A stretch of DNA of 5,817 nt, from NCBI GenBank assembly GCA_005799475.1, contig SYGQ01000085.1:1-5817 (forward strand), in the 5' to 3' direction. A model generated the notes under the pieces. That model was given only the letters and a program-made list of their open reading frames with translations, searched no databases and had not been told where the DNA came from. The position numbers and the translations under genes are program-made. This DNA comes from Planctomycetia bacterium. Lineage in GTDB: Bacteria; Planctomycetota; Phycisphaerae; Phycisphaerales; SM1A02. Positions 1 through 5,812 of this stretch are shown here, piece after piece (positions within the stretch are counted from its first letter, which is position 1; every line of letters begins with the position of its first letter).

Positions 1-1
1 G

Positions 2-1108
2 GGGCGCATTGATCCTGAGTCGAGCGGCATCTTGGCATCACTCGGATCGTGGATGCGCTCGCATGGGGGCGCCATCCATGGCAACGGCGTCGCGCTCTTG
101 CCAGTCCCCGCATGGGGACGGTGGACGCTTGCAACGGACGCAGCGGACTCCGCCACGCTGAATGCCCATCTCTTTACAGCGCCCGATGGCGCGCTTCGCA
201 TTCCTGGAATCCTTGATGATCCAACGGCCGTCAGAGTTCCCGGCGCGGAGTTTGCGGCACCATCGTGGAGGCGCGAGGGGCCGGACCTTGTCCTCGAACT
301 TGATGAAACGATGCGTGAGGCGATCCGCACGGCTGCGCTGCACCCAGTTCTCGCGCTCGACTTTGCGCAGTGCCCGCGCAGGATGAGGACACCGTGCATC
401 CTTGATGATGCCACCATCTTTGTGGGTCGGCGCCGGGTCGAGTTCGCGCCGCCTCTGGAGGGCACGACGCTCCATGTCACCATTGACGGGAGCGATCCCA
501 AGGACGCGACCGCGCTCGCGCCGGACTCATCGGGGCGTTTCGCCGTCGAACTCTCCGACTCCGCCACGGTGCGGGCGAGATCGGGTTGGCGCGGACATGT
601 CAGCGCGGCCGAAACGAGCGTGAACTATCGTCGGGTCGATGCCCAGGCTGCGGTCGCCTGCGACGCGCCACACGCGGGACTCAATGTCCGCGTGATCCTC
701 GGGCTCTTCGACACCGTTCCCGACGAGTCGCACTTTGCTCCGTCGACGACCTCCATCGAAGTGAGCGAAGTGACACTCCCCCGCGGGCTTCCTGAAGAAC
801 GGTTCGCTATTCGCCTCACCGGCCTGATCGAAGCGCCTCTTGATGGCGTCTACCGATTCGAGCTCACAAGCGACGACGGCAGCGACCTTCGCATCGATGG
901 CGAACTCGTCGTCGACAATGGCGGCCTGCATGGAGCCGTGGCGAAGTCGGGGGCCGTTGCGCTGGCGAAGGGCTGCCACGCGATCGACCTGCGCATGTTC
1001 GAGTCGGTGGGAAGTGAATCACTCTCACTGCGCTGGCAGCTCCCGGGCGCGAACGAATTCACTTCGATCCCGGCGGCGGCGTACTCGCGGCCGAATCCGT
1101 GGGAGTGA
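2..1108 (+). CDS. Alpha-L-fucosidase (GH29), C-terminal part, with Fn3-like (CHB_HEX_C) and PA14 domains; 5' end outside window
   Basis: The reading frame is open from position 2, so the gene starts off the left edge; the TTG at 32 is an internal codon. The first residues (GRIDPES, then LGSWMRSHGGAIHGN) match the end of the GH29 catalytic domain, and align with DGNIPPAS...IGEWMEVNGDSIYGT in the neighbouring fucosidase. WGRWT and LNAHLF..PDGALRIPGI (about 107-360) fit the GH29 C-terminal beta domain. About 410-635 (IFVGRRRVEF, TLHVTIDGSDP) is a chitobiase/hexosaminidase C-terminal Fn3-like domain. About 677-1090 is a PA14 domain, with GVYRFELTSDDGS at 845-883, then LRIDGELVVDNGGLHG and a W near the end. 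PA14 domains commonly bind carbohydrate. The likely role is exo-hydrolysis of alpha-L-fucosyl residues outside the cytoplasm. The signal peptide and catalytic residues are not in view, so activity cannot be judged. The stop is TGA, 50 bp inside the convergent fucosidase gene. Confidence 0.82.
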   Translation, partial: GRIDPESSGILASLGSWMRSHGGAIHGNGVALLPVPAWGRWTLATDAADSATLNAHLFTAPDGALRIPGILDDPTAVRVPGAEFAAPSWRREGPDLVLELDETMREAIRTAALHPVLALDFAQCPRRMRTPCILDDATIFVGRRRVEFAPPLEGTTLHVTIDGSDPKDATALAPDSSGRFAVELSDSATVRARSGWRGHVSAAETSVNYRRVDAQAAVACDAPHAGLNVRVILGLFDTVPDESHFAPSTTSIEVSEVTLPRGLPEERFAIRLTGLIEAPLDGVYRFELTSDDGSDLRIDGELVVDNGGLHGAVAKSGAVALAKGCHAIDLRMFESVGSESLSLRWQLPGANEFTSIPAAAYSRPNPWE

Positions 1109-2888
1109 GACGGATCCACGCCAGGTTCATGAGCGCACTTCCAGCGATCGTGTGCGGCCGAACGATGATCTCACTCTCACCCGCGAGAAGTTCGATCTCG
1201 CCGATGTCGACTTCGACAAAGTCACACCAGGCCTTGCACTCGGGCACGATCCCATTGACCGATGGCTGCGATGCCGGCGACGGAGCCGACGCGACGGTGA
1301 AGTGGCTCCCGCCCTCACCAGGTGCCGCGGCCATTCGCGCGATCACGCGGTAGCGGCCACCCACGGCGAGCCTGACAAACCAGCGAGCCACGCCGTCGGC
1401 ACTGACCCAGAAGCCGAGATTCTCGCAGCGGTCCTCAAAGCGGACATGGCCCGTGAGCAGCGCGTCCGCGGCGCCCAGCGTGAGGGCGCCGTTTGCACTC
1501 GGCATCGTGGCTGGCTGCTCAATGTCGGGGACGCCTTCGATGTCAACTTCGAGCACGCTTGCGACTGCGTCCGGGGCGGTCTCGGGTAGCGAGATGGACC
1601 AACCATCGTCCGTTCGTGTCGCCTCGCAGGCAAACGCAGTGGCCCCGAGAAGCCGCGCCGCAGTCACGGGACTCTCAAGCCCGGGCACGACGAGAGTCCG
1701 ACCCCCCGACGCATTCGCCACAGGCCAGTCGAAGATGTGGAAATACAGCCTTGTCGCGCCGCCCGGGAGCGCCTTCTGTGTGCAGCGACCAAATGGAAGT
1801 CGGCGAAACGGGCTTGCGCTCGTCCCGTAGATCGAGTCGCCGTTGACTTCCATCCACTCACCGATGGCTCGAAGTCGCTCGACGCTCGCCGGGGGGATGT
1901 TCCCGTCGGGTTGCGGACCGACATTCAAGAGGAAGTTGCCTCCCTTACTTGCGATGTCGCAGAGGTCGCGGACGAGGACCTCGCTCGATTTCCAGTTCGT
2001 GTCGGAGGTCTTCCATCCCCATGTGTCGTTCATGGTCATGCAAGTCTCCCAGTCAGTTCCGGGAATCCCCATCGATGGCACTTCTTGCTCGGGTGTGCCG
2101 TAGTCACCAGCCCACTCACCGTCCGCATCGAGACCGGCCATGCCCGAGCGTCCCTTATCGACTCGGTTGTTGATGATGATGGACGGATCAATGCCGCGAA
2201 CGAACTTCGCGAGGTCAAGCCCTAGTTCATGCGTCCACGTCTTCTCCCACTCGCCATCAAACCAGAGAATCCCTACGCGCCCGTAACCCCCCGAGATGAG
2301 TTCGCGCAATTGCGACTTCATGTCACCGACATATCGGTCGAAATCGGCATCCTCGGGGTCGCGTGGATCCCACGCACGGCGCGGCAGGTAATCCGGATGC
2401 GTCCAGTCCATGATCGAGTGATAGAAGCAGAGGCGGATCCCACCCTCCTCGCACGCCGTGGCCAGTTCGCGCAGGATGTCCCGCTTGAACGGAGTCCCCA
2501 TGACATCGAAGGTCGTCACGCGCGAGTCCCACAGACAGAACCCATCGTGGTGCTTGCTTGTGATCACGATGTAGCGCTGACCGGCAGCCTTCGCAATGCG
2601 CACCCACTCCTCAGCGTCAAACTCGACGGGATTGAACTGTCCTTGGAGTGGCGTGTACGCCGCCGGATCAATCTTCCCCCCGTCGAGAATCCACTCGCCC
2701 GCGCCGGGGACAGACGCGCCATTCCACACGCCGCCTGGAATGGCGTAGAGACCCCAGTGAATGAACATACCGAAGCGCGCGTCGCGGAACCATCCCATGC
2801 GCTGGTCGTGGTCTGAGACAGCAACCGCTTGCGCGCACGGTGCCGACAGCACGGCGCACGCGCACGAGAGAGCAATGAGTGTTCGCAC
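1059..2888 (-). CDS. Secreted alpha-L-fucosidase (GH29) with C-terminal beta-sandwich module, 609 aa
   Basis: This retaining glycosidase family removes terminal alpha-L-fucose. Residues 1-23 look like a Sec signal peptide (MRTLIAL core, AQA or AVA cleavage site near 21-23), implying periplasmic or extracellular action. The GH29 domain starts at about 29: FGMFIHWGLY (39-48), SKHHDGFCLWD (111-121), FKRDIL (134-139), ILWFDGEW (207-214), GTPEQE (264-269) and NFLLNVGP.PDG (318-329). D211 in WFDG is the expected nucleophile. E267 is my candidate acid/base, but this residue varies between subfamilies. LYFHIFDWP (381-389) opens the GH29 C-terminal beta domain. Residues about 465-593 form an extra beta-rich module (GRYRVIARMA, VDIGEIELLAGESEIIVRP, LMNLAWIRL) resembling galactose-binding-type CBMs. 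A Pro/Ser tail ends it. The start is GTG at 2886-2888, chosen because the signal peptide begins there; no Shine-Dalgarno precedes it. All core motifs are intact, so it is probably active. Confidence 0.93.
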   Translation of the reverse strand: MRTLIALSCACAVLSAPCAQAVAVSDHDQRMGWFRDARFGMFIHWGLYAIPGGVWNGASVPGAGEWILDGGKIDPAAYTPLQGQFNPVEFDAEEWVRIAKAAGQRYIVITSKHHDGFCLWDSRVTTFDVMGTPFKRDILRELATACEEGGIRLCFYHSIMDWTHPDYLPRRAWDPRDPEDADFDRYVGDMKSQLRELISGGYGRVGILWFDGEWEKTWTHELGLDLAKFVRGIDPSIIINNRVDKGRSGMAGLDADGEWAGDYGTPEQEVPSMGIPGTDWETCMTMNDTWGWKTSDTNWKSSEVLVRDLCDIASKGGNFLLNVGPQPDGNIPPASVERLRAIGEWMEVNGDSIYGTSASPFRRLPFGRCTQKALPGGATRLYFHIFDWPVANASGGRTLVVPGLESPVTAARLLGATAFACEATRTDDGWSISLPETAPDAVASVLEVDIEGVPDIEQPATMPSANGALTLGAADALLTGHVRFEDRCENLGFWVSADGVARWFVRLAVGGRYRVIARMAAAPGEGGSHFTVASAPSPASQPSVNGIVPECKAWCDFVEVDIGEIELLAGESEIIVRPHTIAGSALMNLAWIRLTPTDSAASTPPPGSK

Positions 2889-2928
2889 GGCAAGAGCCTA
2901 CGCGTCACTCAACTTCTATACTCGCGCC
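2889..2928. promoter_or_regulatory. Divergent promoter region between fucosidase and MFS transporter genes
   Basis: Only 40 bp separate the two outward-facing start codons. On the plus strand TATACT (2917-2922) is a near-consensus -10 box lying 6 nt before the ATG at 2929. On the minus strand TAGGCT (complement of 2895-2900) lies 6 nt before the GTG at 2888. The complement also holds TATAGA further upstream as an alternative fucosidase -10. No good TTGACA-like box sits at 16-18 bp on either side, and neither start has a Shine-Dalgarno. The boxes are seen; their promoter function is inferred. Confidence 0.45.
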
Positions 2929-4332
2929 ATGGTTGAGTCGGGCGTTCCCGAGCGACGATGGCTTGCGCTCGTGGCGATGACCGGCTCGCTCTCAATGATC
3001 ATGCTCGACTCCACCATCCTCGGGGTGGCGTTGCCGACGATTTCGCGTGACCTCTCGATGGATGCGACGACGCAGGCGTGGGCGGTCAATGCCTACCTCG
3101 TCGCCATCGCATCATTCGTCGCACTCGGCGGCCGCGCGGGCGATCGCATCGGGCGAATGCGGGCCTTCCGGCTGGGGATCGTGGGATTTGCACTGTCGTC
3201 GATCGCGTGCGCGATGTCGACATCGGCGTGGGCCTTCGTCGCCGCCCGCGCGGCACAGGGACTCTCGGCGGCCCTCATGCAGCCCGCGAGCGCGGCCATC
3301 GTCATTGATCTCTATCCACCTGAGCGTCGTGGCCGTGCGATGGCAACCTACGCAGGGATCTCGCTCCTGTTTCTCGCCGCAGGCCCGCTCGTCGGTGGCG
3401 TGCTGCTCAGCTACCAGTCGTGGCACCTGTGCTTCTGGCTCAATGTTCCTGTCGCGGTCCTCGCACTCGCGCTTTCGATGTCGGTGCGGCACGGCGCGCA
3501 TGATCGTCGGTCTCGCGCCCTCGACTGGCCATCGGTTGTGATGCTTGCGATCGGGATGCCCCTCTTCGTGTCCGGATTGCAGGCGGTCCGCGCCGATGCG
3601 GCGATGTCGGCGCGCGCGCTCTCAACAGTTCTCCCCGGGCTTGCGCTGCTCTGGTTGTTCGTGCGACGCCAGCTCACGATCGCTTCGCCGCTCGTCGATC
3701 TCGCGCCGCTTCGCGACCGCGCCCTCCTGGCCAGCGCGTGCACGCTCTTCGCGTTTCAGTTCATCAATGTGGGACAGGGCATCTACGGCTCGTGGTTCCT
3801 CCAGGCATCGCTCCACTTCTCACCGATGGAGGCTGGCCTCGCGACGCTGCCCATGATGGTTCCGGTACTCGCCATCGTGCACTGGGCCGGCAAACTCTAC
3901 GACACTTCGGGGCCGCGACGACCCGTGGTCTGTGGCCTCTCGCTGACCGTGCTCGGCGCCGTGGTCGAGTCTGTCGGTGTCGCGTGGTTGAGTTACCCCG
4001 TCATGGCGATCGGCATGGCGTGCATCGGCACGGGATGCGGATTGGCGATGAGTCCATCCAACACCGATGCGCTCGCACGAGCCAAGGAACACCAGCGCGG
4101 CGAAGTGAGCGGCATCATTCAGTCGTTCCGGCTCGCCGGTGGCACGCTGGGTGTCGCACTCATCGTGCTCGTGATGCAATTGGTGTCGCCCACCGACAGC
4201 GCGTGGACGCCACGCGCCGTGAGTGCGGGCTTCGCGCTGCACGCCGTGGTCGCGCTTGGTGCGCTCGCGCTGGCGTTCGCATTCGTGCGTTCGCGAGCGC
4301 CTCGCTACGACGGTTCAACGGCCACGACCTGA
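2929..4332 (+). CDS. MFS transporter, DHA2 (EmrB/QacA-like, 14-TM) family, 467 aa
   Basis: An inner-membrane secondary transporter; this family is mostly drug/proton antiporters, but the substrate cannot be read from sequence. TM1 carries the DHA2 signature MLDSTILGVALPTIS (25-39, with D27). Motif A is GGRAGDRIGRMRAF (67-80), followed by RAAQG (107-111). The antiporter motif C is seen as LFLAAGPLVGGVL (147-159), then the WLNVPVA segment (170-176). Hydrophobic stretches fit about 14 helices: roughly 12-36, 50-67, 80-97, 99-120, 138-158, 168-185, 198-220, 231-246, 264-285, 303-321, 332-355, 356-375, 397-417 and 430-453. Length is within the family range. The frame is open upstream to 2761, but that part overlaps the fucosidase N-terminus and is not membrane-like. 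The ATG at 2929 is 24 residues before the TM1 motif and has a -10-like box just before it. No membrane-fusion partner (EmrA-like) is adjacent. The stop overlaps the ABC gene by 28 bp. Confidence 0.92.
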   Translation: MVESGVPERRWLALVAMTGSLSMIMLDSTILGVALPTISRDLSMDATTQAWAVNAYLVAIASFVALGGRAGDRIGRMRAFRLGIVGFALSSIACAMSTSAWAFVAARAAQGLSAALMQPASAAIVIDLYPPERRGRAMATYAGISLLFLAAGPLVGGVLLSYQSWHLCFWLNVPVAVLALALSMSVRHGAHDRRSRALDWPSVVMLAIGMPLFVSGLQAVRADAAMSARALSTVLPGLALLWLFVRRQLTIASPLVDLAPLRDRALLASACTLFAFQFINVGQGIYGSWFLQASLHFSPMEAGLATLPMMVPVLAIVHWAGKLYDTSGPRRPVVCGLSLTVLGAVVESVGVAWLSYPVMAIGMACIGTGCGLAMSPSNTDALARAKEHQRGEVSGIIQSFRLAGGTLGVALIVLVMQLVSPTDSAWTPRAVSAGFALHAVVALGALALAFAFVRSRAPRYDGSTATT

Positions 4333-4871
4333 GAGGCGGGAAATCGCAGCGTGAGATCGCAACCCACGCGCGTGTGCTCAGATGGGTTGCCTTCGAGCAC
4401 CTTGAGGCGCGTGCCTCTGACCTCGATGATGTGTTGTGCGCTCGCTCCCAGATACACCGACTCAACGCAACGACCCACGATGAGCGTCTCGCCGCGCACG
4501 CTGCTCAGGCCATCGTTCCCAATGCGGATCGTCTCGGGTCGTACCGAGAGCGTGAGCGAAGTTGACGAGCGAAGCGCCGGTGGAACATGCGCGCGAATCG
4601 CGCCCAGCGGCGAGCGCACGGTGCCGAACCCATCACCATCGACGGGTCCCTCGAGTTCTCCATCGATGAAGTTGGTCTCGCCGATGAACTCGGCGACGAA
4701 TCGCGTGCGCGGCCTTTCGTAAATCTCCTTCGGTGTCCCGAGTTGCTCAACGCGACCGTGCGCGATGACCGCGATCCGATCGGCAAGTGAGAGGGCCTCT
4801 TGCTGATCGTGCGTGACATACAGCATTGTCATCTTCAGCTGGGTCGAGATGCGCCGGATCTCCGCGCGCAT
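4305..4871 (-). CDS. ABC ATPase, C-terminal fragment (188 aa) with H-loop and TOBE domain
   Basis: This is the 3' part of the interrupted ABC gene, in the same frame as the N-terminal part. The first ATG (4869-4871) is five codons after the TAG, close enough for reinitiation, but the bases before it (CTTGAG on the minus strand) are not a Shine-Dalgarno. The fragment has the H-loop (YVTHD), FIGETNFI and a complete TOBE domain, but no nucleotide-binding motifs, so it cannot act alone as an ATPase. It stops at TAG 4305-4307, overlapping the MFS gene end by 28 bp. Whether it is made at all is unknown. Confidence 0.5.
   Translation of the reverse strand: MRAEIRRISTQLKMTMLYVTHDQQEALSLADRIAVIAHGRVEQLGTPKEIYERPRTRFVAEFIGETNFIDGELEGPVDGDGFGTVRSPLGAIRAHVPPALRSSTSLTLSVRPETIRIGNDGLSSVRGETLIVGRCVESVYLGASAQHIIEVRGTRLKVLEGNPSEHTRVGCDLTLRFPASQVVAVEPS
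4359..4390. repeat. 8-bp perfect inverted repeat (possible hairpin) 3' of the MFS gene
   Basis: GCAACCCA at 4359-4366 is the exact reverse complement of TGGGTTGC at 4383-4390, with a 16-nt loop. It lies 27 bp past the MFS stop codon and inside the TOBE-coding part of the ABC gene. No T-run follows, so it is not a classical rho-independent terminator. It could still block or protect the MFS transcript 3' end, or be chance. Confidence 0.25.
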
Positions 4872-4883
4872 CTCAAGGCGCAG

Positions 4884-5384
4884 CTAGGCATCGAGGGTGG
4901 AGAGCGGCTCGTCGAGGAGCAGCATGTCCGGGCGGAACGCCACCGCTCGCGCGAGTGCCACCCGTTGCTGCTGGCCGCCGGAGAGTTGGTTCGGCAGGCG
5001 ATCCGCATACGCGCTCATGTGCACGAGTTCGAGTGACTCGCCGACGCGCGCCTTTCGCTGCGTCGCCGGCATCTTCCTGACATCGAGGCCGAAGGCCACA
5101 TTCTGCGCCACCGGCATGTGCGGCCAAAGCGCGTAGTTCTGAAAGACCATCCCGGCGTTGCGTGCCTCGGGTGGCTGCGCGGTGACATCGCGCCCACCGA
5201 AGAGCACACGCCCTGAGGTCGGCGCGACGAATCCCGCCACCATGCGAAGGATCGTGGTCTTGCCGCACCCAGAAGCGCCGAGCAGGAAGTGAAGGCTGCC
5301 CGCTGGTACATCAAGCGAGACGGCGTCGACCGCCACGGTCTCGTCGTAGCACTTGCGGACATTGTCGAGCCGCAGCGGGATCAC
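4884..5384 (-). CDS. ABC ATPase, N-terminal fragment (166 aa) ending at the internal TAG
   Basis: If the TAG terminates translation, this is the 5' product of the interrupted ABC gene. It contains the Walker A, Q-loop, signature and Walker B motifs and the D-loop, ending LSTLDA. It lacks the H-loop histidine and the TOBE domain, so it should be unable to hydrolyse ATP normally or form the standard regulatory-domain dimer. It is listed separately because automatic gene callers will report it as its own gene. Confidence 0.6.
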   Translation of the reverse strand: MIPLRLDNVRKCYDETVAVDAVSLDVPAGSLHFLLGASGCGKTTILRMVAGFVAPTSGRVLFGGRDVTAQPPEARNAGMVFQNYALWPHMPVAQNVAFGLDVRKMPATQRKARVGESLELVHMSAYADRLPNQLSGGQQQRVALARAVAFRPDMLLLDEPLSTLDA

Positions 5385-5443
5385 GCGACGAAGGATAGTG
5401 ATCCTTGGACGGTCGACCCTCGGTTCCTACGATGCGCGCATCC
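5385..5443. promoter_or_regulatory. Divergent intergenic region between ABC ATPase and DciA-like genes, with three palindromes
   Basis: These 59 bp hold an inverted repeat with 6-bp arms (AAGGAT 5391-5396, 4-nt loop, ATCCTT 5401-5406), the palindrome GGTCGACC (5411-5418), and a perfect 12-bp palindrome GATGCGCGCATC (5431-5442). The minus-strand -10-like box TATCCT (complement of 5392-5397) for the ABC gene falls in the first repeat, and the last palindrome covers the predicted start of the rightward transcript. These placements would suit an operator, but GC-rich DNA yields short palindromes readily. Confidence 0.4.
5405..5433 (+). promoter_or_regulatory. Sigma-70-like promoter for the DciA-like gene
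   Basis: TTGGAC (5405-5410) and TACGAT (5428-5433) are separated by exactly 17 bp and resemble -35 and -10 consensus boxes. Transcription would begin near 5440, only about 4 nt before the ATG at 5444, giving an almost leaderless mRNA. This argues against the upstream in-frame starts at 5405 (TTG) and 5432 (ATG), which lie inside the promoter. Confidence 0.55.
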
Positions 5444-5812
5444 ATGTCAGACCCGCTCAAGCGGCTCCAACAAGTGCAGGCGTGGCGTGCGCCCAAGGGA
5501 TGGGCGACCATTCCGGCGGCACCGGTCTCGGCGGAGATTGCACGGCTCAAGGCAGCGATCACTCGCCAATCCGCGCGCATGGGTGATGCGGCTGAACTTT
5601 GGGAGCGGATCATTCCCGCCGCGATCAGGGAGGACACTCGACTCTCTGGCCTTGCGGGTGGGGTCCTCTCTGTCATCACGGGGTCCGCGGCGACGACATT
5701 CGCGCTCGACCGACTGCTGCGCGGCGGCGGCGAAGCGCGACTTCGCGAAGGCAGCGAGGGACGGATCGTTCGCGTCAGAATGCGCGTGGGTCAGATCGAC
5801 CGCGACGCATGA
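5444..5812 (+). CDS. DciA-like protein (DUF721), 122 aa
   Basis: DUF721 proteins include DciA, the ancestral bacterial partner that helps load the replicative helicase DnaB; this is a cytoplasmic, DNA-replication role. The domain is visible at about 45-115: a helical segment with LWERIIP (52-58), then DTRLSGLAGGVLSV (64-77), SAATTFALDRLLRGG (81-95) and a final strand RIVRVRMRVG (107-116). The first 45 residues are Pro/Ala-rich, then helical (SAEIARLKAAI). The combination of ELW, TRL, GVLSV and ALDRLLRGG resembles the planctomycetal version as I remember it. The ATG at 5444 is preferred because a 17-bp-spaced promoter ends just before it; ATG 5432 would add four residues. There is no Shine-Dalgarno. 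The stop is TGA at 5810-5812. Function is assigned by family only, and the sequence is short and divergent enough that a different DUF721 role is possible. Confidence 0.75.
   Translation: MSDPLKRLQQVQAWRAPKGWATIPAAPVSAEIARLKAAITRQSARMGDAAELWERIIPAAIREDTRLSGLAGGVLSVITGSAATTFALDRLLRGGGEARLREGSEGRIVRVRMRVGQIDRDA

Larger units (their letters stand above)
4305..5384 (-). pseudogene. ABC transporter ATP-binding protein (PotA/FbpC/MalK-type with TOBE domain), interrupted by in-frame TAG
   Basis: Read through the TAG at 4884-4886, the single frame encodes a 359-residue importer-type ATPase, the normal length for this family. Walker A GASGCGKTT is at 36-44, the Q-loop FQNYALWP at 81-88, the signature LSGGQQQ at 134-140, Walker B MLLLDEP at 154-160, the D-loop STLD at 162-165, and the H-loop YVTHD with His192. 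GTPKEIYERP and FIGETNFI follow, then a TOBE domain (about 240-355, including SVRPETIRIG). The amber is codon 167, where relatives usually read LDAKLR; AAG to TAG is one substitution. Without readthrough, no product holds both Walker motifs and the H-loop. The start is GTG (5382-5384), with TATCCT 7 nt upstream. No permease or binding protein is adjacent, so the substrate (polyamine, iron, sugar or similar) is unknown. Recent pseudogenisation, readthrough and a sequencing error all remain possible. Confidence 0.82.

Noticed and set aside
1098..1120. Short inverted repeat CGTGG...CCACG near the two fucosidase gene ends as a terminator
   Set aside because: Only a 5-bp stem, no T-run on either strand, and it lies inside coding sequence.
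840..1589. Open frame of 249 codons on the plus strand
   Set aside because: It crosses the end of the first fucosidase and runs antisense to the second, with Arg/Ser-rich, low-complexity composition typical of an out-of-frame shadow in GC-rich DNA.
2229..2816. Open frame of 195 codons on the plus strand
   Set aside because: It is antisense to the GH29 catalytic domain, which has clear conserved motifs. The shadow protein has no recognisable domain or start signal.
2832..2888. Lipoprotein signal (lipobox) in the second fucosidase
   Set aside because: The cysteine at residue 18 is preceded by SAP, not a proper L-[AS]-[GA]-C box; an ordinary Sec signal peptide fits better.
2761..2928. Possible 56-residue N-terminal extension of the MFS protein
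   Set aside because: It would overlap the fucosidase coding start, is not hydrophobic, and the ATG at 2929 places TM1 at the usual distance.
3738..4565. Open frame of 275 codons on the plus strand
   Set aside because: It overlaps the MFS gene in another frame and then the ABC gene antisense; it is His/Arg-rich without any domain.
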